DNA of 64,000 nucleotides from Miscanthus floridulus (taxonomy: Eukaryota > Streptophyta > Magnoliopsida > Poales > Poaceae): assembly GCF_019320115.1 (NCBI RefSeq), contig NC_089598.1, positions 85,259,844-85,323,843 on the forward strand, given 5' to 3'. Shown one piece after another: positions 44,302 to 56,516 of the stretch. The position numbers were made by a program, and so were the translations under genes. Below the pieces are notes generated by a model, which saw only the letters and a list, made by a program, of their open reading frames with translations, made no database searches and was not told the origin of the DNA. Numbering within the stretch: position 1 is the stretch's first letter; each line of letters begins with the position of its first letter.

Positions 44302-46230
44302 CTATGTTTGCCTTTCGAATTCGGACTTCAACAAACACGGAGGCAGTGAGGCACGAAGATTGAAGAAACTAACACAATCTTCCTTCGAGATGTGTGCTGT
44401 AAATGTTTCTTCAATCAAGTTTGTAACGCTCCCACTGAACGACCTTTTTCTTTTTTGTTGGTCCACTTTGGGAGCATTAGCGACCGAATCCAATGACCTT
44501 TTCTACGACTATGAGGATGCCTTTGATCTTATTTTGGGCTGGGGTGGAGGAGGAGGAGGAGGATGACAAAGAGAATTATGTTTTCCCGGGGCTGATGAAG
44601 ATGGAGGAGGAGGAGTCTTCTCTTTTCTCGGGGCTGATGAAGATGGAGTCGGATGAGGAGGAATAGAAGGAGACCTCTGTCTTCTCAGGGTTGATGGCAA
44701 GGGATGAGGAGGGGAGTGATCTCTGTTGGGAGATGGTGAGTGATCATCGCGGGTGGGCGAAGACTCAGAGTCGTCCTCATCATCAGAGGACAATTAGTGG
44801 TCAAGCTTAATGAAGCGCTTGCGCCAGGCCACTTGAGAGCCCTTGTTATGACCAAGTTTTGGCCTGTCTTCCGCTGCGGGGTACTCAATGTGTATCTTGT
44901 TATACTTCTTATCAAGTATTCTATCAATGGTGAAGTGAGTGTACCCTTGTGGAATTGGGCAGCCATTAATGGTCCCATTTCCCATAGGCTAGGCCTGGCC
45001 GAGTGCCACCTTGTCCTTTGTCCATTCCTGATGGATGTACAACTTGACATTGATGGGTTCAGTGATGCTGTCCACCAGATGAGGCACATTCACATCTTCT
45101 TCGTCGAGTGGGGTCGATCCACAGCTGCTGTGACCCCTAAACTGTGGGCTAAAGGCAGTAGGAGTAGGGTTTTGTGGTACTCCTGACCCCTTGGACAGCA
45201 AAATTTGCTGGACTCATGCTTCAATAGTCGCCACAATCCGTGCGTCCATTCTATCTTTCATCTCTTTTAGTCGCCTCAAACACTCTGCCTCCTGATCCAC
45301 TCTACCCCTTGAGCGGCTCCGATAAGTGTGAGATTCTTTGGGGAATGCTAGTGTCCAAGGAACAACACCGGCTCTTCTAGTGCGACCAGGGTGCTCCTTG
45401 GTTTTGAGTGCTTGGGTGAGCACGTCTTTCTCCCTATTAGAAGTGTGAGTCCCTTGCCTCACCTCCTCAGTTACCTGAGAGATCCTCTAGATGAGTTCGC
45501 TCATGGGTGGATTTGTGGAGCTAAAGCTCCCGTCCTCAGCGTGGCGTATATTCCTCCCCATATAGTATAATACTGATCTTGGCTCCTAATGGGCGGTCTC
45601 AACCTGAACGCCTTCCTCAGCAAGGCAATCCATCTTTTCAAGTTCTGCTTCAAATTCTGGCATCTTTTTGGCATAGCCATGAGAGCTGAGATGTTGAGGA
45701 TTCGTCGCTTTTTGCGAGTTCTCCTTATTCTTCTTGCTCAGTTCTAAGTACTCCTCGGATAACCTGTATTCCTTGAAATCCTGCCAGAAGTCCTTTTGCT
45801 TGCTAAACTATCTACCATCGAAATCTAGCTCTTTATTTTGGAGGACAAAATTCTTGTACAATGCCCCCTTGAAATTCTTGAAGCATGTCCCCATGATTTC
45901 TTTTTTTCTTGACTACCTCCTTGTCATACTCCATTGGGAAAGTGAAATACTCTGGGATCTTGATATCCCATATGTAATCCTTCTCACTTTCGGGAACCCT
46001 CTATGGGTCGGTATCTTTCCCATTCCACTTCCTGTACCTAATCGAGATGAAGTCCCTTACAAGTAACTCGAGGATAGTCTTGTATTTGGTCAAAGCTATA
46101 GGAGGTGAGAGTGGATCCCCGAATTCATCGAACTCAGTGATGTGCTAGTGTGCATTCCTACCAATAGGAATCTTTAACACGCCTCACTTGGATCTAGCCT
46201 TCCTGCTCCCCGAACCCTCTGGCTCCTCGG
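44302..46230 (-). pseudogene. CACTA C ORF2, 5' part: Transposase_24-like and DUF8039-like regions, broken
   Basis: From about 46100 downward on the minus strand: a block with KDYIWDIKIPEYFTFP and FKNFKGALYKNFV that fits the Ptta/En/Spm-type domain, LELSKKNKENSQKATNPQHLSSHGY, then TQALKTKEHPGRTRRAG and VPW, then a conserved region with PINVKLYIHQEWTKDKVALG and GYTHFTIDRILDKKY (45200-44900, DUF8039-like). A Pro/Ser-rich segment (44790-44510) and a basic stretch (QQKRKRSFSG) follow. At least five stop codons interrupt it (for example near 45480, 45590 and 45810). Not functional. Confidence 0.65.
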
Positions 46231-46685
46231 CCGGCGGAGGATCTTGCTGGAGACACTAAGTAAGCTATGACCCTCTCAATTGATTAGCGTGTGTGGCTAC
46301 ATAGTCACATGATACCAAAGTTACCTAGCCATCTTGGTCATTTTGACCCAGCTTGAGCAGGCCGGACGAGGTCCATGGCTGCTCGTTCAATCCTAATTGA
46401 CACCGTCACCGTTTGTTAGATCATGTGGCTCTCCTATCCCAGCGATATCAGTCGTTTCTTGTTGTCGATCTGTTTTTCGGCGATGGGGTAACAGGCGACG
46501 ATGAGTCATGGCTGTGACACGATCATGGTTAGTTTTGGCTGTGGACAACTACTAATAGCATATGTTCATATTATATATATATATAATATGTTTAATGCAA
46601 AGTCTAATAATAAGTCCACATAAATCTTGAAGCCGTCGGTACAACCCCCACCGAGGCACCTAAAAAGAAAAATTCAATTTTTCAC

Positions 46686-47317
46686 ATGCCTAAAAAGGAG
46701 GCCTCTACTTCTTGTAATGATCTATGTTTAGACTCACCCTTGTGCAACCAAGCTTGTGTTGAGGTTGTTGTAGAAACATATACACAAGAGGTTGCATTGG
46801 AGAATGAACAACTCAAGCAAGAAGTGGCTCACCTCACCAAGGACTTGACTCAAGTGCAAGGCAAGATGGAGCAAGCCCAACTTCATCAAGACAACACCGT
46901 CAAGGGAGTGAAGAAGCTTGATGAAGGACAAACCGTGGTTTGCTACGTATGCCACAAGGAAGGCCACAAGTACTATGAGTGCAATGTGAAGAATGGGGGA
47001 GTAGCTAAGAAGAAAGAGAAAAGCAAAAGCAAACAAGCAAACTCTCCAACACCTACACCAACAAGGTGGACATGAAGGCCTCCACACCTTATCTCTTGAA
47101 GAAGAAGAAGAATGACAAGGTGGTGGCCATCAAGGTGAACAAGCAAGCCAACAATAGGGCCAAACGTATTTGGGTGCCTAAGGAGATCATTTCCAACATG
47201 AAGAGCACCAAGAAGGTTTGGATCAGTCCAAAGGACTTCGGGGCATTTGGAGACTTGGCAAAGTTTTGGATGCATTTCAAGGGGTGCATCATGATGAACA
47301 AGGTAACTGCCAAGTAG
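46686..47317 (+). pseudogene. Sirevirus gag, C-terminal part with zinc knuckle, frameshifted
   Basis: 46686-47075 gives a Lys/Glu-rich coiled stretch followed by a CCHC zinc knuckle (CYVCHKEGHKYYEC). A frame change near 47066 leads into a second piece (MKASTPYLLKKKKNDK ... RIWVPKEIISNMKSTKKVW) that is typical, as far as I recall, of the end of Sirevirus gag in grasses. The N-terminal gag domain and all pol are missing. The product would be a nucleocapsid-like RNA-binding protein; here it is a relic. Confidence 0.65.
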
Positions 47318-48475
47318 GTTAATGTATATCTTGGACCCAAGTCCCCCTTCCCATGTTAGGTAACTAGATTTAAATTCTTGCAATTTCAATTAGCATCTAG
47401 TTCCTTTTTATGCCTAGGTTTGCACTTGCATGTCTATCTTTTGTCATGCATACACTAGGTAAATCATATGGTAGGATTTGCTTGGTATCACTCTTACCCT
47501 TGGAGCAAACCTATATGGTTTAAATTGTTTAGGAGCATGGCACATAGCTTCTTTTACAAGTAGTTATTTAATATGTGCCAAAGTCCAAATCATAGATAAT
47601 TTCCCTCGAATATCACCTTCAAAATGATTCTCATATTCATGAGATGTCATCCTGCAAGTGGTATTTTTTACTTCAAAATCAATGTGCATGTCTCCTACAA
47701 GTATTCCATGCTTGTGTGCACAAATTTAGGGGGAGGTTACTCTACAAGTTGGATGCTTTGAGACTAACACCTTTTCAAGCTTATCATGTGTGTAGTAGTC
47801 TCATTGCAAGAAAAATGGAGTCCCCAGAGATAAGCATCAAACTTCAAATGACCACCACCCATTTCAAGTGGTGTCAATCGAATTGGTTTCTACATGTGGT
47901 ATTCCTAACCGATATCATTGTGTTGACTTCAATTTGATATTTATATGCTTTTTCCATGCATTATATAGATTAAACTCCCTTGTGCATTAATTTGCCGATT
48001 ATGCATATATTTCACCCTCCATCATATGTATGCATATATTTAGGGGGAGCTTAGTCTATGTAATGTGAGAGTCAAGTTTTGTGATCTATTCCACTCCACA
48101 TACAAAGGATCACAAAAATTGACCCTCCCCTGTGCTACTAATGTCTTCCTTTTCGGTGTTTGATTCCAAAGGGGGACAAATTGTAGGACCAAAAGCAAGC
48201 CAAACCATAAAATAAATTACAAGTGGTAATGGTCTGAGAAAGAGAGAAAAGTGGATTATGGAGTTAGGGGGAGGATTAAATCCATAATGCCACATGGTGA
48301 CATTTTGCAAGGGCAAGATAAGTTGTCATAGAAATACATACAAGTGTTATCATTTTGCATCACATAAACTTGCCTTTGCATTGCATCCTAGCAAGTAGAT
48401 AGTTTTTCAATTCCAAAATTTTTATTATTTGCTTGCTTTGATTGTGTTGTCATCAATCACCAAAAAGAGCAAGAT

Positions 48476-49966
48476 TGTAAGAAAAATGGACCCTAGGCCC
48501 ATTTAATTTGGATATTGGTGTTTGATGATCAACACAACCAAATTGGACTAATGTGTTTGCTAGTGTTTATTTTATAGTTCAATAGGATGCAACACGGACT
48601 TGGACCAAGTTTGGAACATGAAGAAAATGATCAACACTCAAAAGAAGACATTGGAGGAGGTGTTGACAGCCGAGAAATGAAGCAAGGAGTCCAAGACGCA
48701 AAGATATTGAAGCCCGAACAAAGCCACATGAAGAAATGGAACAAACGGTAGGGGTGGCGGTGCCACCAGAGACGGGCTGCTATAGCTGGAGAAGAGGGTG
48801 GCACCGGACAGCACCGTGTGCACCGCCCTGGTCACCGTCGTGGGGTGGCAGTGTACCAGACATGGGGTGGCGGTGCCACCGCCCTAAAATTCTAGAGAGT
48901 AGCGAAGGGGGACTCGGGCACCGCCCTATGAGTGGCGGTGCACCGCCCTATGAACAGTACCCCCAACGATCGGTCTATCAGTGACAACGGCTAGTCCACT
49001 TGGCAGTCACTTCCCTATCTAGTGCCTGGCACCGCCCTATCCGGTGACCATGTAGAAAAGAGGATCTCGGCCACAATGGCTAGTTTCGACTTGAGGGCCA
49101 TAAATACATGCCCCAACCGGCCATTTGAAGTGTGAGGGAGCAAGGGAAGGATACTAGGGTGTTGCTACACCACTTTGGTGCTCTCCACATGCATAGAGCT
49201 TAAAGATCACTTGGTCATTAGCGTAAGTGCTTTGTGAAGTGCTTAGGTTAGTTAGACCATGCTCATATGCGCTTGCTCTAGGTTTAGGCCTAGTGTTTAG
49301 TGACGTTTGCACACCTCTTACTACTCGGTGCTTGCGCGCACCATTGTTGTACCTTGGAGGGGCTTGTAGTCTTATGAGACCACACCAACCGCGTTTGTGG
49401 TGTGGCCACCACCATGCACCGAAGGGAACAAGGCCTACGACGGTTTGGCCGAAAGCTTGATAGTGAAGACGGTGGGGAGCGGTCCAGAAGAGGCTTGCCG
49501 GAAGGCACACCGAAGACCTACTTGCGCGTGGAGAAGGCCTGGGGCTATCCACAGAGTTACCCGACCTGGGGCTTGGCCCTTGCGAGGGATTCCTTGCGAG
49601 GGGATCTAACGAGGAATAGGGGGAAGCTTGAGCGCTTCTCGATACCTCGGTAAAAATACCAGAGCCGTCGACGGGAGTTTGCATCTCTACCTCATCTTTA
49701 CCTTCTGAATTTACATTGTTACCTAGGTTGTGTGCTTTACTTTCCTAGCTTAGTTGATAGGCTAGTTGATAGGGTTGGAACCTAGGTTGTAAGACTTTTT
49801 TGCGGTAGAGATAGTAACACATTAGCAAAACCGTAGTTGCACATTTAGATAGATTACTTTCTAGCATAGGTTTTGCTAAGGTGGAATTAGAGGCCACAGT
49901 TTAGAGTAGATTTTTAAGTTGCCTAATTCACCCCCCCCCCCCTCTTAGGCATCACGGTCCCTTACA
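48476..49966 (+). repeat. LTR (1491 bp) of the deletion derivative
   Basis: TGTAAG at 48476 to CTTACA at 49966, an inverted 6-bp pair, preceded by a purine tract. It is homologous to 11094-12449 (inverted). TATA-like CATAAATAC at 49099-49107. Upstream of it (48745-49040) are repeated GGTGGCGGTGCCACCGCC-type palindromes, not the CCGGACGC motif of its relative. Open frames on both strands between 49154 and 49684 are shared with the other LTR and are not taken as genes. Confidence 0.85.
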
Positions 49967-52900
49967 GCTCACGAGGGTGACTCTTATAGTCTCGTTGAAT
50001 CCTTTGTAGTCCACCTCCCATTAGTAGGCCTAACAGGACATTGTTGTAATAGGAAACATACTCTGCATGTGTTTTCTTTAGTGATATCCCTAGAATTGAA
50101 CAATAGAAGACAAACCTTACTAAAGTTAGAACTAGAAGACCTCTGTGATCTCTTCTATGCTCCTATTATCTAGCCTTGATTGTGAAGTTGGGTTAAGTTA
50201 GATTTAGTTATTCTCGCACATGTTTCCTCGAGTTTGATATAAAACTAGGTTACTTCCGGTGAAGTGCTACAACGGTATAATATCCGTGCGCTTACAGATT
50301 ATTCTATGTGCATTAATTTATACCAACACAAGGTAAATTCAACCAAACATCATTCAACAATGAAGCACAATCACTGGAAAGTGCTACCATCCAAACTTGA
50401 TTTTGCATATTGCAAAATTCAAGTGTGGGGGAGAACTTCTCTAAAAACATCTCATGACATGCTTCACTCATTGATTTTGTCTTGGTTGTCTCTACTTTGT
50501 TTAACCTTTATGCTCTGCTCACTATGCTAAAGTCACTCAAAAAATATTATATAATGATAATTAAAATAAAATAAAATAAAACCATGCTTCTTTGGTTCTT
50601 TTCAGTTATTAGAACTTTTCAATAATAATAAAAATAATAATAAATATATATTTTTGTTATGCATAATAAACTTGATTTAGCTTAGCTTTGTTTTTAAAAA
50701 TAAAGCTCTGACCTTTCTAAGTCTCCCACAATAAACAAAGAATATGGTGTTAGACAAGTTCCCTTCGAGTATTCTTTGTCACTAACAATTACAGGAACAA
50801 AGGATGAACAATGTATAGGAACATGGGTGCTACAATACACACTAAGGAGGTGCTCCAACATTCACACTTGGCTTTTAGTGTCGAATGATATAAAAATCCA
50901 TGTGTGGGGGACCCGAACCTACCATGCTTTTTCTCAGGCACACTAGTTTGCACTCCGTCTTCTCACCCATGCCATGCACCTATAAGTTTGATTGTGTTTG
51001 AAAATGCCATACATGATAATCAAAATTAAAATATGAAACAAAGCACCGAACCACATCATGAACAAGTGGAGAAGCATGTACACAACTCAGTTTGATTCCA
51101 TCCCACTTCATGTGCTTGCTCCTGATTCTACACTCGTTTAAAACATGCAATTTGAAAAAAAAAGAACCAAGTTTCACACTTAGAGTAAAATTTGAAAGTG
51201 AACTTGAATATATCTCTTTGAGATTGGCCTGCATAATCTTTATTCCTTACATACACTTAGTGCTTGTGGGAAAAATATCTTATCGAAAAAACAAATTGAC
51301 TAAGTTGTTGTGAAGTGAGATATGGCATTGACATGGAAATCCAACCTTTTCTATTCAAAGTACTTGGAGAATTTTCTTTTTATAAAATGTCAAAGTCCAC
51401 AGTTTCACACACACTCCTCAGTGGTAAAGAAATTCCTACCAAGGCCAAATATCATGATAAAACCTTCTACATATGCTACTTGTTTTTGTTGAGCTTTGTC
51501 AAACTTTGTTGACCCATGTTGAGAAAGTTATCATACTTTTAAAATCAAGATCACGTACACGCCACCAAATATATGCACTACTCCTATACTAGGAGTAGTC
51601 GCAAAAACATGCCTTCCACTAAGATCCATCCAAAAATATTCTACTCCTACACTAGGAGTGAGCAAAAATATGTTTATTAGGTTCCATCAAAATAAATGCT
51701 CTAAATCCTTGTTGACATCTCTTTCAAAAGTTTTGTTGCAAAAGGAGGCGTGAGGCTATCATCAAAAAAAAAGAAAGAAAGAAAAAAGAGAAAGAAAAAG
51801 AAAAAAGAGAAGAAAAGAATAAAAGAAAGACGAGAATAAAGATAGCCCATGTTCTCACAAAAAAATTCCAAGTTCCAATAAAGAGAGAGATGTGTTCTAA
51901 AGAGCATAGTAGAATTAGGTTAGCCACACTATATATCCACCTAATGTTCCGGACACGTGCACATCTTGATTTAATTGTATGACATCTTTCTCCTCGGATC
52001 CATTGTTTGACTTAGCAAAATATGCAATTTAGGTATGCCTTCATACTTTTCCTACCCGAGCCCCACATAAGCTTTTTAGAAGTAGAAAGAAAAAAGAAGG
52101 TAATGCTATGATATGCCTTAGTGAGGAACCAAACAACTTTGAGTGATTTGAGAGTACCATTTGAGGAGTACATGTGAACTATGCTTTATTTCAAAAAGTT
52201 TACAAAAACCTCGAACTTACTAAGATAAGAAAATGGGAAGAGATGACTTTGTTCAGAGCCATTCCACTTTTCAACCACTCAAGAAGATATGTTAGCCACT
52301 CCACATATCCCACAGGTATGAGGTAAAGTTTTTGGAATAAACCTCATGCTAGCCCATATCTTGAATAGCTATGTTTATGTTTACTTTATCCTAACCTTTG
52401 CTCGGGACAAGCAAAGATCTACGTGTGGGGGGAGCTTGTTGGCGGTCCTTAACAATCAAATCTGATAGCCAATTAAGACACAAAAAGAAAAGAAATTAAC
52501 AGCCTCAAACACATATGCATTTACTATTGACCAAATTCCACATGTATTTGGAGATTGTTGTTTCGCAGGAGACAAGTACAAATACATGGAGAAATCCACC
52601 GAAAGGCGCTTTCTGACATAGATTTGCGCAAAGGATAAATGGAAAGGCCCATCAACTCAAGTTATCCGGGCAAAATACTGACCAAGGAGCAGCCTAGGAC
52701 CATTCACCGACCCACCACGCGAAGGCGGTGGCGAGAGGGCTAGGTCAGGGGGCGGCCAACCCCAGGGGGCGGGTGATGCCCCACCTGCGCCTTTCTGTCG
52801 CCCCTTCGTATGGCAATCGCATGAGGCCATGCAGAGACGGTGGAGACTGAGCTTCGCACCAAATTTCACCTCCACACCGCCTTACACCTCTATATAAATA

Positions 52901-53665
52901 GGGGGTAGAGTCCCCTCTACAACACACACCTCTCATCTGAGCTTCACTCTTCATACTTTTAGTGGTAGTGTCCCTCTAGGTGTTTCACACCTATTTGTAA
53001 TAGAAAATAGGGAGAGAGGAGAGGAAAGAGCCGAGGAAGAGCTGGGTTTGTCAGAACCTCCTCTACCTTGTACCTCTATGGAGCTGACTCATCTTGAGCA
53101 GCCTCCAGGTTTAACTTTTGGTAATTTCAAGATTTCTATTTGATCAAGTTCATTGCTTACTTTACTTTGCTTATGGGATCTCCGCTCGACCGAGTGCTCT
53201 AGTCTTAAGAGCTGGACTAGAGTAGTAATCGTTAGCATAGACGTGGTGTCTAGGCTAGTGTTTACCTGAGTTTGGGTCCAATCCCATGGAATAGTTGCGG
53301 TAGCCCCAGAGGAGACAGCTCTGACCAGGCCTTTATAATCCACCACGTTCGGATTGGTGTTTCCATAGAGCTTTTGGTAGCCTTCCCCCGATCACCCCTT
53401 CTCAGTCTTTTTGAGGATCGGAAAGGTACTGCTGCTCCAAAGTAAGTTTAGTAAGCCTGAACCTTGGTTATCTAGTTTATCTTGGGAAAACCTTAGGAAA
53501 CCCCTCTCTACCGGCAAAAACACTTTTTATCTTGGACAACCTTGATCTTTTCTAGTTCACTTCTCGTTCCTCGTGGAAATCGACACCTATGAATACTCCG
53601 GATGAAAGCTACAATAGTATCCGTGCGCTTGCGGATTTATCTGTTTGCGTTAACTAATACCAACA
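49967..53665 (+). mobile_element. Ty3-gypsy-type element without coding capacity (Tat/Athila-like features)
   Basis: The right LTR (52437-53665) is clear. A shorter left piece (49967-50328) ends with a related GTGCGCTTACAGATT...TACCAACA terminus but is otherwise diverged, so it may be a truncated, old 5' LTR or belong to a relative. The 2.1 kb between them has no gag or pol, three GTGTGGGG(G) purine boxes (50421, 50901, 52422), an AAAGAAAG-rich tract (51769-51830), and AT-rich sequence. G-rich boxes of this kind are seen in the 3' non-coding region of Tat/Athila elements. Confidence 0.55.
52437..53665 (+). repeat. Gypsy-type LTR (1229 bp)
   Basis: TGTTGG at 52437 to CCAACA at 53665, directly after the purine tract ACGTGTGGGGGGAGCT. 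A TATA-like CTATATAAATAG lies near 52891. The 3' end with CCGTGCGCTTGCGGATT is characteristic of a large group of grass gypsy LTRs. Confidence 0.8.
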
Positions 53666-55859
53666 CAACTCAAATTCATACATATGTGCAAGCTTCAATC
53701 CAAACTCTTAGCACATATATAGAGGGAGCTAATGCTACCAATTTGGGTTCATGAAACTTGTCCAAATCCTTTTACACATGGTAAATATGCTTGGGCAAGC
53801 AACATGGATTCAAATGAATTTCAATTCATATCCTTGTGAAAGGGTTGTCATCAATTACCAAAAAGGGGGAGATTGAAAGCTCTAGTTTGGTTTTGGTGAA
53901 TTGATGAAACCCTAAGTGCTAATACTTTGCTCTAAGTGATCATGAGATAGGATGGCACATTCCAAGTGATTGAGCAAGTGGTGAAGATCATGTTGATGGT
54001 GGAGGCCATGGTGATGATCAAGGGCTTAGAATTGGAAAAGAAGAGAAAAATAAAAAGCTCAAGGCAAAGGTGATATCCATATGAGCTTTTGTGTTTTGGT
54101 GATCGAGACACTTAGTGAGTGTGATCACATTTATGATAGATAGCCATACTATTGAGAGGGGTGAAACTCAACGCAAAATGCGGTTATCAAAGTGCCACTA
54201 GATGTTCTAACTCATTGCATATACATTTAGATTCTAGTGAGTGCTAACACCCTTAAAAATGTTTGTGAAAATATGCTAACACATGTACACAAGGTGATAC
54301 ACTTGGTGGTTGGTACATTTGATCAAGGGTGGCGAAGTTGGTGAAGTCGAGGAGGTCACTGGAGCTGACCGGACGCAGGACCAGACGCTGGACCTACGCG
54401 TCCGGTCAGTGGTGAAGCAGTGGTATGGCCTCGGTCAAGTGACCGGACCCTGAGTGTTGTGTGTGATCGGACGCGCAGGGGGTGCATCCGGTTCTGCATG
54501 ACATATGCTGACGCAAGCGATCTTGGCACGCTAGAGTTGAGCCAGAGAGGATCGGACGTAGGGGTGCATCCGGTCAGGCACGATCGGACGCGTCCGGTCG
54601 TCATTTTTTGTCTCTAGATGCTTACTGGAAATGATCTAACACTGGGTTGTCACTGGGAGCGGCACGTCCGGTCGTCGGGTGGTGGCACGTGCAGACGCAC
54701 GAACAGGGCTGGCACCGGCACGTTCGTTCCTATCTCTTGTGCGTCTGATCATCACTTAAGTGACGCGCTTGTGGCTAACTAGCCGTTGAGGATGAACGGC
54801 ACTGGTTAAATCGAGAGACACGTGGTGTGAATTAAGGGACCGGACACTGGGCGTCGCGCATCTGGTCAAACTGACTAGTGTGTCCGGTCCCCTCATGGAG
54901 GTAGGCTGTAGGGGGCCAACGGCTCTATTCCTTTGGCCCCTCTATAAAAGGTGTTTGGCCGGCTCTAGCTCACTCTTTTGGCCATTTTCATTAACATAGC
55001 AACCTAGTGAGCTAAGCCAAAGCCCTCCCACTCATCTCCATCATTGATTCGTCATCTTTGTGAGATTGGAAGTGAATCCAAGTGCATTGCTTGAGTGATT
55101 GCATCTAGAGGCACTTGGTGATTTTGTTTCGCTGCGGGATTCGTTTGTTTATCTTGGTGGTTGCTGCCACCTAGATGGCTTGGTGCAGCGAGGATCGTCG
55201 AGCCGAGGAAGGTGATTGTCTCTGGCTTCGATCATGGTGATTGTGAGGGGTTCTTTATCTTTCCCCGGCAGAGAGCCAAAAGGTCCTCTAGTGGATTGCT
55301 CATGGCTTGTTGATCCTTATCTTGTGTTGGTTGTGCGGCACCCAATTACGGGTTAGGCGTGTGATGCCTATTAGCGCGTGAACCTCCAAGTGAGTGAATC
55401 GTCACAATGGGGACTAGCTTGCCAGCAAGCAAGTGATCCTCAGTGCAAAATCTTGTGGCATCTTGTCTCCGAGAAATTCATTTGGTATTCATTATGATTG
55501 ATTGATCATCTCTTGCCACGGCGGTATAAAAATCACTGCCTCTCTTGTATTTACTTTCCTAGTGTAGCTAAGCTCTTTAATGTAATTAGTTTTGAGAGCT
55601 AGCTTGTGTCTTGTCTAGTGGTTAGTGAGGCTCTTTAGCTAGTCTTTGAGAGCTCATTAACTTAGTGGTAGTGACTTAGCCTCTTGTGTGATATAGAGAT
55701 CATGGATAACTAGAATTGTGAATAGGAGGTTTGCATTTTTTTGGTAGGCTAGTACAACACTCCCTTCGTCATTTAATTGTCTAACATATATTTGTTTAAG
55801 TGTTGTTGTAGAAATATTTAATAGGCTATTCACCCCCCTCTAGCCATTAGGACCATTCA
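53666..55859 (+). mobile_element. 3' tail and LTR of a third Sirevirus-like element
   Basis: About 200 bp of post-pol sequence (with GAGGGAGCTAATG and the tract ACCAAAAAGGGGGAGAT) precede a 1986-bp LTR, 53874 (TGAAAG) to 55859 (CATTCA). The remainder of the element is missing, replaced on the left by the gypsy element. The LTR differs from the two other LTR families here except for the CCGGACGC array and its ending CCCCCTCTAGCCATTAGGACC, which resembles them in layout. Confidence 0.7.
54360..54960 (+). promoter_or_regulatory. LTR promoter: CCGGACGC-type array and TATA box
   Basis: GACCGGACGC, CGATCGGACGCGTCCGGTC and related copies run from 54366 to about 54895, followed by TCTATAAAAGG at 54951. 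The arrangement is the same as in the LTR at 1309-2909. Confidence 0.6.
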
Positions 55860-56516
55860 AGGGGGAGCTGGATCAAATTCTACCCAGCTGCGGGCACGGC
55901 GGAGGCGCCAGCAACCGGCCATCGATGGCTAGCTTGAGGCACATAGGCGCAAGATTCGGGCGGGGTGATGCCGGATCTGCGCTGCCGATTGTCGATCCAC
56001 ACACGGTGTGAGAAGACCGAGAAAGGCGGAGGAGGAAGAAGGTCGAGGCCGCCAAACCACGAGGCCGGCCGCACGCCCTGCGCTAGCCAGTGCGCTACGC
56101 GCAGATTCGGGCAAAGCACGAGACGGAGAGCGCACGCACGCACACAGAGGGTCCGAGTAGGGGAGAAGAACCCGCGACCCTGCTGGTAGAGCTCAGCGCT
56201 GGCGGGTCGACGCCCAGGAGCTTCGCATTGGGGAGGGCAGGATCCGGCCAGCATGCATCCGCGCCAAGACGGGGAGAGGCGTCAGCCGCTGCAAGGCCGC
56301 GCCGATCTAGGGCATAGACAGGAGATCCAGACACAAGTTCCTAGATCGGCACCGCCGGCTCCCCAGAAGCTCCATGGATGATGGGGAGAGGATTGAGGGG
56401 ACAGAGGGCGGGAGAGGTAGGTGACTATACATAGTATCATGTTTTTTGGGTCCTTTGCGGGCCGCTACCGCCGCATGCCAGAGGGTGGCGACGGCGGCCA
56501 GAGAGGTGGCAAGGAG

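Larger units (their letters stand above)
42239..46580 (-). mobile_element. CACTA C: truncated En/Spm-type element of a different family
   Basis: The border at 42239 reads CGCTACACCAGAA (a CACTACACCAGAA end with one change), followed by a dense array of CACTGCCGGTT / AACCGGCAGTG. Genes are on the minus strand, so 42239 is the 3' end. The other terminus was not found; sequence of a Sirevirus-like element follows from about 46600. The subterminal motif differs from CACTA A and B. Confidence 0.75.
46600..49966 (+). mobile_element. Deletion derivative of a Sirevirus-like element: gag end, no pol, 3' LTR
   Basis: A gag C-terminal segment (46686-47317) is followed directly by the post-pol non-coding tail with polypurine tracts (GGTGTTTGATTCCAAAGGGGG near 48155, CCAAAAAGAGCAAGATT before the LTR) and a complete LTR (48476-49966). 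Protease, integrase, reverse transcriptase and RNase H are absent, and no 5' LTR is seen. The left border lies near a TA repeat at 46570-46590 where CACTA C stops. Confidence 0.7.

Noticed and set aside
49154..49684. 176-codon minus-strand frame in an LTR
   Set aside because: Antisense to the LTR, also partly present in the inverted LTR at 11161-11690, no domain; a by-product of LTR sequence.
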